This document shows, in pieces, positions 36,246 through 44,736 of a DNA stretch of 64,000 nt. A program made the position numbers and the translations under genes. The stretch is taken from NCBI GenBank assembly GCA_026692865.1, contig JAPLNI010000042.1:69382-133381 (forward strand), read 5' to 3'. The DNA is from Planctomycetota bacterium. Its GTDB lineage: Bacteria > Planctomycetota > Planctomycetia > Pirellulales > Pirellulaceae. Position 1 is the first letter of the stretch. Each line of letters starts with the position of its first letter. The notes below the pieces were generated by a model. It made no database searches. It worked only from the letters and a program-made list of their open reading frames with translations, and had not been told where the DNA came from.

Positions 36246-37172
36246 CTACGCGGCTATGCGTCGGCTTATACTGCGCATTGATTGGTCTATTTGAATAGAT
36301 CCGGCAAGTGACTTCAAACTCTCGCCGACGCGGTAACAAAAATCGATTGCGACTTCTTGTCCTTCTTCAACCAGTATCGGTTCATCGATTGGAAGAATCA
36401 GAAACTGATTGGGCCATGGATACGAAAGCTGCTTTTCAGTATCGATGGCAATCAAGTTTTGCGTTATGAATCGAATTGCCGACAATTGACCCGACTGGCT
36501 TGCCGTCACCTTGTCGGACCATCCAAATTGCATCGGGATCGATTCGTCATAAATGACTTGTCCGTATGTTTGAAGCTCTGAAAGTTCAATACCGACTTGG
36601 TTCGGAGTTGGCTGCTGAAATACAGGGACCGGAACATGATACCCCGAAAAGAGGAAAGGGTACTCGAGTAATTGAAACGTTAAGATTGATGCTTCTGGAA
36701 GGAATCGCGGTAAACGATCTCCGAATCTTTTACGATAGTTTTCCTTGAAAGCATGGATGACTTGCGCCTGCTTTTCGCGGAGCAAAGCCACATGCAACAT
36801 TTCGCAGATGACAGCATCCACTGGCTCGGGAGGAATAAACTCGGTTGCGTCTTCGTGGATGACGGTGATCATCGATTCGAAACCGTTACTTCGAATCGCT
36901 TTGCGTGCGACTTTTACCAGCTCGCTATTACGCTCAACACACCAAACTTTCGCACCGTACCTAGCCGCAAGGAACGATAGAACCCCGGTGCCGCCGCCAA
37001 GCTCAACAACTCGCATTCCCGGTCGAATTACGGCCTGTATCGCGCTGCGAAAGGCTTCCATTCGCTGCTCGTCAAGCAGCATGTTGTAGTGATAATGAAC
37101 CGGAATAAATTGACCAAGAACGTTCGATTCTTGGACATTTAACTCTTGATGAAGCGAAAGCTTTGGGCGCAC
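36246..37172 (-). CDS. SAM-dependent methyltransferase, PRMT-like
   Basis: 308 aa. Class I methyltransferase core: VVELGGGTGVLSFLAARYGAKVWCVERN (motif I and acidic post-I), IHEDATEF (post-II) and VDAVICEMLHVALLREKQ, which has the layout of the double-E-type loop of protein arginine methyltransferases. The prefix HYHYNMLLDEQRMEAFRSAI also fits the PRMT-like start. The C-terminal ~130 residues form a beta-rich domain of the kind PRMTs carry. The substrate is not known; small-molecule or protein methylation are both possible. Single gene, convergent with apbE. Confidence 0.8.
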   Translation of the reverse strand: MRPKLSLHQELNVQESNVLGQFIPVHYHYNMLLDEQRMEAFRSAIQAVIRPGMRVVELGGGTGVLSFLAARYGAKVWCVERNSELVKVARKAIRSNGFESMITVIHEDATEFIPPEPVDAVICEMLHVALLREKQAQVIHAFKENYRKRFGDRLPRFLPEASILTFQLLEYPFLFSGYHVPVPVFQQPTPNQVGIELSELQTYGQVIYDESIPMQFGWSDKVTASQSGQLSAIRFITQNLIAIDTEKQLSYPWPNQFLILPIDEPILVEEGQEVAIDFCYRVGESLKSLAGSIQIDQSMRSISRRIAA

Positions 37173-37379
37173 GAAAATTCCGATCCGTGGAAAAGTTGAT
37201 TATCGACCCGTCGGAGAATATGCGTTCATTTTGTTCGTCGCAAGTTCAATTCAGTGAACGTTTCGCCGCGACGACCGACAGCCAGAATATACAACTTTGG
37301 AATGAAGCATACTCTTTGCAATTATTTGATTAATTGCCCTGAGGCGTTAGCCGACTTGCTTGGTCACCGCGACATATCT

Positions 37380-37607
37380 TTATTTTTGCTTCAACTGAAT
37401 ATTCACCATCGGAGGAGTTGCCCCGGAACCATTCTTGCAGCCCAAGCAATTGCCGCATCCACCATTGTTTGACTGCGACGAAAACAACTTCCAAACGCGA
37501 GGGACCATCGCTACGGCGGCAAGGAAAACGATGGCTAATGCGACTGCCGTCTGCCAATCCGACACAATCGCAGTCCAATCGAACCAATTCCCAATGAGGA
37601 TCGGCAT
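37380..37607 (-). CDS. Small Cys-rich membrane protein, FeoB-associated type
   Basis: 75 aa from ATG at 37607 (a TTG precedes it). One membrane helix (WQTAVALAIVFLAAVAMVPRVW) is followed by a Cys cluster SNNGGCGNCLGCKNGSG (C-x2-C-x2-C). This is the arrangement of FeoB-associated Cys-rich membrane proteins (PF12669). In other bacteria they sit beside feoB and are thought to help ferrous iron transport; no feoA/feoB is within this window. The cysteines would lie on one membrane face and could bind iron. Assignment is by layout only. Confidence 0.6.
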   Translation of the reverse strand: MPILIGNWFDWTAIVSDWQTAVALAIVFLAAVAMVPRVWKLFSSQSNNGGCGNCLGCKNGSGATPPMVNIQLKQK

Positions 37608-37768
37608 CAAATTTAATACTCTTTCAATGAAAAACCAACCAACACATCACTCCGTTCACTGTAACCAAAATCCTCGGAAAAGACCAAGTAATTGAGACCA
37701 AGACGGGCGAAATCCATCTAACGCGACGCCCAAAGGCGCCTACTGCTACTTCGCACTGAAGCCCGTGT

Positions 37769-38638
37769 CTACCTCGCTCCCGCTGGCAGCTTTCCCTTTC
37801 GAAGCAGATCCAGATGAACCCGAGCCGCGTCTGGCATATACCCGGGAAGCTTTTCGTCGACCGCTTTAACTAGAAAGGCCTCGGCACGTTCTTTCTGGCC
37901 CAACGAATCTAGATAGAGCCCAAGATAATAGTTGCCATAAAATCTATCGTTCGCATTCTGCTTCGATTCCTTGTCGATAGCGCCGACAATCTGGGCAACT
38001 TCTTCGAAGGTCTTTGCGCCTCGAATGAGCTCCAGGATATCCATTAGCGGAGCTCGGCCGTCATAACCGCAGGGAAGAATTTTCTTTTGCGCCGAATCGA
38101 CACCTTCCATTTTTGCGACGCACAGGAAATGCCAAAACGGATTTTCAACGTCGCTAGAGTTGACCGTTCTGTGAAGCTCAAACTGCTCGCGTCCGGCCTG
38201 AAATTTCCCGGCATAGTAAAGTGACAATCCTCGCTGCCAAAAAGAAGCCGCCATAGCAGGATTCAATTCCAAGCTCTTATCGAAGTCGATCAACGACTCG
38301 GTAATCTTTCCAGCACGGAAACGAAGCTCGCCTCTTTGTAAATAAGCCCTCCAATCTTCAGGAAATGCCTCCACCCGCTTGGTCGCAAGCTCATCCGCTT
38401 GCTCATAGCGATGGGAAGCTTTCGCATCTTCTACCGCTAGTGGCGAATCTGTCTCCTGGGCAATTGAAATGCCAGAGAAACATAAAATGCCGGAGACGCA
38501 AAGCCCGCTACAAAACACCGACAAAAACAAAGACCGTTTTCGATGAAAGAACGGACATGTAATTAAGTGCTGGTACAAACAATTCGATGGTCGCGTGGAT
38601 AACATTTCCGAGGTTGCCTTTCTGGCGTTTAGAATCAT
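37769..38638 (-). CDS. TPR-repeat protein, exported
   Basis: 289 aa from ATG at 38638; the frame is open to 38725 and ATG at 38605 is also possible, as no Shine-Dalgarno decides. A hydrophobic signal (RSLFLSVFCSGLCVSGILCFSGISIAQ) is followed by tetratricopeptide repeats: DWRAYLQRGELRFRAGKITESLIDFDKSLELNP, then MAASFWQRGLSLYYAGKFQAGREQFELHRTV, and another helical pair at FYGNYYLGLYLDSLGQKERAEAFLVKAV. It probably acts as a periplasmic protein-interaction scaffold. It is divergent from pyrC; no functional link is evident. Confidence 0.78.
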   Translation of the reverse strand: MILNARKATSEMLSTRPSNCLYQHLITCPFFHRKRSLFLSVFCSGLCVSGILCFSGISIAQETDSPLAVEDAKASHRYEQADELATKRVEAFPEDWRAYLQRGELRFRAGKITESLIDFDKSLELNPAMAASFWQRGLSLYYAGKFQAGREQFELHRTVNSSDVENPFWHFLCVAKMEGVDSAQKKILPCGYDGRAPLMDILELIRGAKTFEEVAQIVGAIDKESKQNANDRFYGNYYLGLYLDSLGQKERAEAFLVKAVDEKLPGYMPDAARVHLDLLRKGKLPAGAR

Positions 38639-38784
38639 TGCTTGATGACCGAAGCGTAGTCCCTTATATGTGTCGCTTAGCTTACGGTGCTGGTGGCATC
38701 TCTGGCTACTTGCAAGTGTAATCATTTTATGCGAGCTTTTAGACGGTTCGGTAAGTCATACCCTTCGTTCGAGAGCTTCCCTCA

Positions 38785-40149
38785 ATGAAACGCACGTTGC
38801 TTCGTGGCGGCATCTCCATTCTACCCAGTGGTCGGGCTTACACAAACTTGTTGCTAGAAGACGGTAAGATTGTTTCCACTGATGCATCGTACGAGACAGC
38901 CGCCGACGAGATTATCGATTGCGATTCCCATATCATCTTGCCTGGGGCGATCGATGACCAAGTTCACTTTCGCGAGCCTGGCCTGACGCACAAAGAGGAT
39001 CTCGCAACAGCCTCGCGTGCCTGTGCTGCAGGTGGTGTGACAAGTTTCTTGGAAATGCCTAACACGAAACCTTCGGCAATCACCATCGATTTATTGGAAG
39101 CGAAGTACACGATTGCAGCGACCAAGTCCATTGTCAATTTTGGCTTCTACATGGGTGCCACGTGCTCGAACTTGGACCAACTAAAACTGGCTGACAATGT
39201 TCCCGGCATCAAAATCTTTTTAGGTTCGAGCACTGGCGATTTATTGGTCGACGAACAAGCCGCCCTCGAACGAATCTTCGCTGAAACAAAACTTCCGATA
39301 TGCGCTCACTGTGAAGATGAAACCACCGTTCGCGAAAACCAACAGCGATTTGGGCCTAACCTCAAGCTATCCGATCATTCGCGAATCCGAGACCACAAGG
39401 CTGCAGTCATCGCAACCAAGCGGGCGTTCGAACTCGCGAAACGTCATCGTCATCGTTTTCATCTTTTGCACACTAGCACGGCGGATGAGCTTCCTCTTCT
39501 TGAAGACGCATCGCCTTACATTACCGCGGAAGTATGCCCGCATCATTTATACTTCTCGATCGATGATTACGAACGCTTGGGATCGTTGATTCAAATGAAC
39601 CCATCGATCAAAACAGTTCGTGACAACGAAGCCTTGTGGGCAGCTCTGTTGGCTGGGACGATTCAAGTTGTCGCAACAGACCATGCCCCACACACACTGG
39701 AGGAAAAAAACGCAGCATATCCTGCGTCGCCTAGTGGGCTTCCGGCAGTCGAGAATTACCTAGCGCTACTCTGCGACGAAGCAAATCGCGGTCGATGCAC
39801 GTGGGAGCAAATCGCTAGTTGGACATCCGATGCACCGGCTCGCGTTTGGGGGCTTGTCGGTAAAGGTCGAATTGCAGTTGGCTACGATGCCGATCTTGCA
39901 ATCATCAATCCTATTCGCGCAAAAGAAATTCGAAATGAGCTCCAATTCACGAAGTCCAAGTGGTCTCCATGGAACGGCGTGACTCTAACAGGTTGGCCCG
40001 TACGAACAATCGTCAACGGACAAACTGTCTACATCGACGACTGCGAGAGCGACCAAGGAAAGATTATCTCGACTCAACCCCAACGTCGTTTACGTTGCGA
40101 TCATCATCGCGGCGGATTCTGGGCAACAAAGGACGGCATCGGTCTGTAA
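38785..40149 (+). CDS. pyrC: Dihydroorotase
   Basis: 454 aa amidohydrolase of the pyrimidine pathway, cyclising carbamoyl-aspartate to dihydroorotate. Motifs: [17 protein letters not shown] (residues 57-73), [11 protein letters not shown] with the carboxylated-Lys candidate, [25 protein letters not shown] and ATDHAPH. The first His of the usual DxHxH metal motif is Gln (Q59) and only H61 remains; this [10 protein letters not shown] form is known from a dihydroorotase subgroup (for example in Bacteroidetes), so activity is still expected. Length suits class I enzymes. The end carries a ~25-residue basic/His-rich tail ([19 protein letters not shown]). Confidence 0.93.
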   Translation: MKRTLLRGGISILPSGRAYTNLLLEDGKIVSTDASYETAADEIIDCDSHIILPGAIDDQVHFREPGLTHKEDLATASRACAAGGVTSFLEMPNTKPSAITIDLLEAKYTIAATKSIVNFGFYMGATCSNLDQLKLADNVPGIKIFLGSSTGDLLVDEQAALERIFAETKLPICAHCEDETTVRENQQRFGPNLKLSDHSRIRDHKAAVIATKRAFELAKRHRHRFHLLHTSTADELPLLEDASPYITAEVCPHHLYFSIDDYERLGSLIQMNPSIKTVRDNEALWAALLAGTIQVVATDHAPHTLEEKNAAYPASPSGLPAVENYLALLCDEANRGRCTWEQIASWTSDAPARVWGLVGKGRIAVGYDADLAIINPIRAKEIRNELQFTKSKWSPWNGVTLTGWPVRTIVNGQTVYIDDCESDQGKIISTQPQRRLRCDHHRGGFWATKDGIGL

Positions 40150-40252
40150 GCTAACGAAACGAATCTATTGGCTGTGCCTGTATTCAAACTAGCCAAGATT
40201 GACCTGTGAATAACGCACATGATCTTTTCACAAATTCATTCTTCTAAACAGC

Positions 40253-40287
40253 TTCGGGACAAAAGCATTTTCATGGAACGTCCCGAA
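40253..40287 (-). terminator. Stem-loop directly behind the DUF1559 gene
   Basis: TTCGGGAC (40253-40260) and GTCCCGAA (40280-40287) are perfect 8-bp inverted arms; the loop itself contains AAAA-GCA-TTTT. It starts 8 bp after the minus-strand stop at 40295 and lies in the convergent gap with pyrC. It is a likely transcript-end hairpin, without a long T-run. Confidence 0.5.
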
Positions 40288-40294
40288 AGAATGG

Positions 40295-41332
40295 CTATTC
40301 GACATTAACGATCTCGCCTTTTGCACGAGTCCCGAGTGCTCGCCATGCGGTGAGATCAATCTCGTTATTTATCGTACGCACCGAGCCATCCAAAAATGCA
40401 CTGTTCACCATCCCAACATGAAAGCTTCGAGAGGTTAGAACCGCATAACTTGGGCGAGTCGTACTCGTTCCTTCTTGCCGAGAGTTGTAATCGATGTTGT
40501 AGTTGACTCCGTTGAATGTGTAAGGCACTTTTGTGTTGGGCGTTAATGTCGTTGTGAAACCGCTGTGATGGCAGTGGCCGTTGGCCCACTCCGTATGCCC
40601 AGAACCGGTCCCATCAGCAAAAATCCGATCCTTTAGCCCGCTTTCTGCAATGGTAGCCACTTCTGAGGGAAGCGAAGGTGTTGCGGTGGTTGGAGGTCCA
40701 CCGTTCCTTGTGTACGCTTGCCATGCATGCACTTCGGATGCTAAAAGCGTATTGCTTGAGCCATCTGGAACGCCTGCAAAACCAAAGGAACTATTTGGAA
40801 AGGTGACCCCATCTCCGCCTTGGTTCGTAACCGGATCATAAACAAACCAAGTTCCAAAGTTGAAACCGTATGTGGTCGGGTAAAGGAAGATGCTACTAGT
40901 ACTTCCAGTCAGACCTGTATCGCGAATAGTTGTTCCTTTCGGATCGGAAGGACACGCGTAGATAGGCACGCGGAATCGACTAATCTGCGGATAGTTCGAC
41001 CAAGCAACACTCAAGTTAATCTCGTTGTAAAGATTGCCTTGTTCCAAGTAAGGAAGCAGACGACCATGAATACTCCACGAACTATTCGTTGAGATCTTAG
41101 GGTTGATACACATACTTGGCGGCAACTTCTTGTTCGCAGCCTCGTAGTTATGAACTGCCAAAACAATCTGTCTCAGATTACTGCTACACGACATCCGCCG
41201 CGCGGCTTCTCGCGCCGACTGGATAGCAGGGAGAAGCAATCCCGCCAAAATTCCGATGATCGCAATTACTACAAGGAGCTCGACCAGCGTAAATGCCGGT
41301 CGATGCGGAACCATCTTCAGATTTTGATGCAC
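40295..41332 (-). CDS. DUF1559 protein with type IV pilin-like N-terminus
   Basis: 345 aa from GTG at 41332, chosen because GAGGAG lies six bases upstream; the frame is open to 41446. The prepilin peptidase/methylation site is at residues ~8-30: [36 protein letters not shown]. The body carries DUF1559 hallmarks ([87 protein letters not shown]). This family is hugely expanded in planctomycetes; a surface pseudopilin-like role is assumed. Single gene; a basal promoter was not identified. Confidence 0.93.
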   Translation of the reverse strand: MHQNLKMVPHRPAFTLVELLVVIAIIGILAGLLLPAIQSAREAARRMSCSSNLRQIVLAVHNYEAANKKLPPSMCINPKISTNSSWSIHGRLLPYLEQGNLYNEINLSVAWSNYPQISRFRVPIYACPSDPKGTTIRDTGLTGSTSSIFLYPTTYGFNFGTWFVYDPVTNQGGDGVTFPNSSFGFAGVPDGSSNTLLASEVHAWQAYTRNGGPPTTATPSLPSEVATIAESGLKDRIFADGTGSGHTEWANGHCHHSGFTTTLTPNTKVPYTFNGVNYNIDYNSRQEGTSTTRPSYAVLTSRSFHVGMVNSAFLDGSVRTINNEIDLTAWRALGTRAKGEIVNVE

Positions 41333-41516
41333 GGAAAACTCCTCGTTCTCAGGTGTAGGAACAGATTTCATAAAGCCTGTACCTACACGATATTTTCCTT
41401 GTAGCATCCATTCAATAGTTGAACAAAAAACGATCGAAGCGATCAAAAAACCGCCATGAAGCTAGTTCTTGTGAACTGCTTCATTCCCGCAAAGACCTCG
41501 CGAATCACGCTTAAGA

Positions 41517-42959
41517 TTAAACGATTTCCGGCACGACAAACGGCGCGCGATATTCGCGTTTGAGGAGCTGATTCGCTTGGTCCGCATTCTCGCCGATGAA
41601 AACTTCTTTTTCTGGGTCGATAGAAAGCATCGGGCCGAGCTTCATTCCGCATTCATTGATATCTAGCGAATGAGCAGCCATGTGCTGCTTCATCTCGTCG
41701 ACCATTCCACGCCATTCTTTGTTGTCTAGCTGATTTGCCTTGTCCATGTCGAACGCCGCTCCGGTTCGATAAGCAATATTCGCAAGATTACACCATCCGG
41801 TTGAGTAGTGGCCAACTTCTACATCCGTATTGAGGATGGATGCATCGCCTTTGCGAACAGCATCAATAAAGTTCTTATGATGCAGGCTATTGCCTCCACC
41901 ACCTTTAAACTTCTTGATCTGTTTCCCGTCCTTATCATAGGCAACGGCGCTCCCGCGTTGGCCTTCCAAGCGACCACCCTCGCAGTACGCGACATAACCG
42001 CTGTTAGGACCAGCCGGCTTGGGAGGCTTGCTGCTTTTAGGTGACTCTGGCAAGTTCGAAAGACCGATCACTACAGGAATCGATCCGGTATCAAAGTAAA
42101 CAAAATGAACGTTCGGAGTCTCGCCTGCATCGTTCCATACAACTCGCCCACCACCTCCAAAGATGCGCTTTGGAAGGGTGACTTTATCTTCGAAAACATT
42201 GTTCCGAAGATCGTCCAAAACGTGAACTCCCCAATTACCCATCTCTCCCGATCCAGTGTTCCAATCCCAGTGCCAATCGTAGTGTAGCTTCTCGCGATAG
42301 ATTGGTTTGTCTTGAGCGGGTCCTAACCACAAGTCATAGTCAAGGTTTGGATCGATCGTGAGAGGCGTGTCGCGCTTGCCAATAGAAGCTCGGACTCCAT
42401 AACGATTCACCCTCGCGGAGAGTATCTCGCCGAGCCCTTTTTCTTTGTGCAAGAATTGCTTGATCTCCGCTTGCATCGGATCGGACCGCTGCTGTGTTCC
42501 AACTTGACATACGCGATTGTATTTTCGAGCTGCCGCAACAGTTTGCCGGCCTTCCCATTGACTATGCGACAACGGCTTTTCAACATACACATGCTTGCCA
42601 GCTTGCATTGCCCAAATCGCGGCTAGACAGTGCCAGTGATTGCATGCTGCGACAACCACTGCATCGATATCTTTATCATCTAGAAGAGCACGCAAATCGC
42701 TAAATGTTTTAGCATCAGGTCCAATCGATTTAGCCGCATTGACTTTGGACGCATCTGGATCACACAAACCTGCGATCTTGATCCCATCAAGCTTAGAAAA
42801 GTATTGGAGGTGCTCTCCAGCGCGACTTCCGCAACCAATGAATCCAAGCCGAACTTCATTGCTGGATTGGGCGTGAGCTCTTGTGGAAATTGAAGTTGTG
42901 AGAACGCTGGCCGCTGATACGGTTTGGACGAACCGTCGACGTGAGAGGTTTAATGTCAT
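41517..42959 (-). CDS. Tat-exported Gfo/Idh/MocA-family oxidoreductase
   Basis: 480 aa. A twin-arginine signal (LSRRRFVQTVSAASVLTTSISTRAHAQ) shows export in folded form with cofactor. Rossmann start RLGFIGCGSRAGEHLQYF; EKP motif in GKHVYVEKPLSHSQWEGR; the C-terminal half (WHWDWNTGSGEMGNWGVHVLDDLRN) is typical of the large planctomycete subgroup of glycan-related oxidoreductases. It likely oxidises or rearranges a sugar using NAD(P). Upstream of it lies a short hairpin region. No operon partner. Confidence 0.92.
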   Translation of the reverse strand: MTLNLSRRRFVQTVSAASVLTTSISTRAHAQSSNEVRLGFIGCGSRAGEHLQYFSKLDGIKIAGLCDPDASKVNAAKSIGPDAKTFSDLRALLDDKDIDAVVVAACNHWHCLAAIWAMQAGKHVYVEKPLSHSQWEGRQTVAAARKYNRVCQVGTQQRSDPMQAEIKQFLHKEKGLGEILSARVNRYGVRASIGKRDTPLTIDPNLDYDLWLGPAQDKPIYREKLHYDWHWDWNTGSGEMGNWGVHVLDDLRNNVFEDKVTLPKRIFGGGGRVVWNDAGETPNVHFVYFDTGSIPVVIGLSNLPESPKSSKPPKPAGPNSGYVAYCEGGRLEGQRGSAVAYDKDGKQIKKFKGGGGNSLHHKNFIDAVRKGDASILNTDVEVGHYSTGWCNLANIAYRTGAAFDMDKANQLDNKEWRGMVDEMKQHMAAHSLDINECGMKLGPMLSIDPEKEVFIGENADQANQLLKREYRAPFVVPEIV

Positions 42960-43087
42960 CGCGAATTGATTACTTGGCAGGAGGGAAAACTTGGAAAGAA
43001 CGCTCGCTCCTTATTGTAGCCTCAAAGAAGTTCAACCTGTAGAACAGCAGCAAAAGTTTAGCTGACTGTTGAAATGCCAATTCGAAA

Positions 43088-43105
43088 ACGAGGTTTCTGC
43101 CTCGT
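43088..43105 (-). terminator. Candidate intrinsic terminator of the PIN-TRAM gene
   Basis: On the minus strand ACGAGG - CAGAAA - CCTCGT forms a 6-bp stem followed by TTTTCG, about 120 bp after the stop at 43225. A second hairpin, GATGTC-type stem ATGTC-GCAA-GACAT (43111-43124), with a GNRA tetraloop, sits directly upstream. The pair is a plausible transcript end or 5' leader element of the oxidoreductase gene downstream. Confidence 0.4.
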
Positions 43106-43224
43106 AGCAAATGTCGCAAGACATCTGAAGCCCACCGACTGATCCCGCAACGTCAATTGGCGTTTCCAGCGACTTCCGAATTCTTACGAATGCGGCTACC
43201 TCATAATGCAGACTTGGCAAAGCA

Positions 43225-44319
43225 CTACGCTTGGCTGGTTTCCATATCTTCTATTCGCGTGAAGATCATTCGCCCGGATTGTGTCTGGAGAGTGCTAGTC
43301 ACAACTACCGTAACGGTACGACTGATGTTGTCGCGGCCGCCTTCGACGACCACCATCGTGCCATCATCCAAGTACCCGATCCCTTGATCTTGGCCTTCAC
43401 CCGGCTTGACGACCTTTAGCTGGAATGCCTCGCCGGGCAAGAATTGCGGTCTCATCGCCTTCGCGATTTCGTTAACATTGATGACCTCTACATTGTGAAG
43501 CTTTGCGACTTTGTTCAGATTAAAATCACCGGTGACCAGCTTGCCATCCATGTGTTTTGCAAGAAGAACCAACTTCATATCGACCGGTTGACCGGCAAAC
43601 TCCGGTAGCTCCCGATCAAACAACAAAAAATCCACTTTATCATGCGACCGAAGTCGATTCAAAATATCAAGCCCACGACGCCCTCGAACCCGACGTAGTT
43701 TGTCGCTGCTATCGGCGATGGCTTGAAGCTCGAGCAACACAAACCGTGGCATGATCAACTGGCTATCGACAATAGCAGTGTCAGCTAATTCAGCTAGACG
43801 ACCATCGATCACCGCGCTTGTATCCAAGATCAATGGTCGAATCCCCTTTAAGTCGCGAGCAAACTCGACGTAGGGAATGATAAATCGAAAGTCGTCTTTG
43901 GTTTGGATAAGTAGAGAAATACAGCCGTAGCAGAGAATCACGGAAATCATTAGCATAATCCGTTCGGAGCCAGCTACATTCTTAAGCAATGGCCCAAGTC
44001 CAATCGACAACAAAAATGTGAGCAACATACCAACCAGGAGCCCGAAGTAGACCGCCGAGATGATCTCAATCCGCTTCCTTTCGAAAAACATATCCAGCGC
44101 GATAACAGCAGCGGCTGAGAGTAGGACGCCGCTGAAGATCATATACGGCATGTAAATTGGGCCGTCGGTTTCGATGTCAGCAGGGACCAAAAATGTCCCC
44201 ACGCCGCCCGCCACGAAGATAAACACCATCCGCAGAATCAGCATGGCTCCAGTTTCGGCCTGACGCCTGGTGGTTGATGCTCTTGGGCTTTTTGACGATT
44301 CGTTGCTCAATGGATCCAC
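43225..44319 (-). CDS. PIN-TRAM membrane protein (YacL-like)
   Basis: 364 aa from GTG at 44319 (GAAAGGG about nine bases upstream); the open frame reaches 44415. Four membrane helices (~27-150) precede a PIN nuclease-fold domain with acidic residues in LILDTSAVIDGRLAELADT, LLELQAIAD, DILNRLR and LVTGDFNLNKVA, and a C-terminal TRAM domain (FQLKVVKPGEGQDQGIGYLDDGTMVVVEGG). The order TM-PIN-TRAM is that of Bacillus YacL. PIN domains cut RNA and TRAM binds it; the cellular target is unknown. Divergent from EF-G. Confidence 0.92.
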   Translation of the reverse strand: MDPLSNESSKSPRASTTRRQAETGAMLILRMVFIFVAGGVGTFLVPADIETDGPIYMPYMIFSGVLLSAAAVIALDMFFERKRIEIISAVYFGLLVGMLLTFLLSIGLGPLLKNVAGSERIMLMISVILCYGCISLLIQTKDDFRFIIPYVEFARDLKGIRPLILDTSAVIDGRLAELADTAIVDSQLIMPRFVLLELQAIADSSDKLRRVRGRRGLDILNRLRSHDKVDFLLFDRELPEFAGQPVDMKLVLLAKHMDGKLVTGDFNLNKVAKLHNVEVINVNEIAKAMRPQFLPGEAFQLKVVKPGEGQDQGIGYLDDGTMVVVEGGRDNISRTVTVVVTSTLQTQSGRMIFTRIEDMETSQA

Positions 44320-44736
44320 TTTAAAATGCCCTTTCAAACTTGCCCCAATCGGACTCGATTCCGGGATTATTGTAACTACAACCAACCGGTTGAGAGAAGG
44401 CAAGATCCCGAACAACGTCGATTCAGATGCAAGACAACCTGAAAAATGATGACGATCCAGACAATCGTCAGGTTCAGGTTAAAGACGATTTTTCTCCTGG
44501 AAGTACTCTTGAATCGCCGCAAAAATAGAGGTGACCATTAACTTATTGCACAAATTGAGATAAGCCCATCGCCACGCAGACCCGTTTTGCCGCTGCCACC
44601 GAAGGTTCGCTAGTACCGCAGGTTGTTTGGGGGCCCGCAGGTTGTTTGGGGGCCCCCCCTTATCGATCGTAAGTGCTAGATCGCTTACACTTTCGCAACT
44701 ATTGCAATCCGCTCCAACATTTAAATCGCCTGAACC
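44320..44736. other. Divergent intergenic region between PIN-TRAM and EF-G genes
   Basis: About 415 bp. An open frame on the minus strand exists but has no protein-like character. The only structured element is the 19-bp duplicated GC-rich unit at 44618-44655 close to EF-G. No clear promoter consensus was found. Confidence 0.5.
44618..44655. repeat. Perfect 19-bp tandem duplication upstream of EF-G
   Basis: GCAGGTTGTTTGGGGGCCC occurs at 44618-44636 and again at 44637-44655, followed by CCCC. The second unit can fold GGGGG-CCCCC. It lies 82 bp upstream of the EF-G start codon, inside the likely promoter or leader region. Confidence 0.9.
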
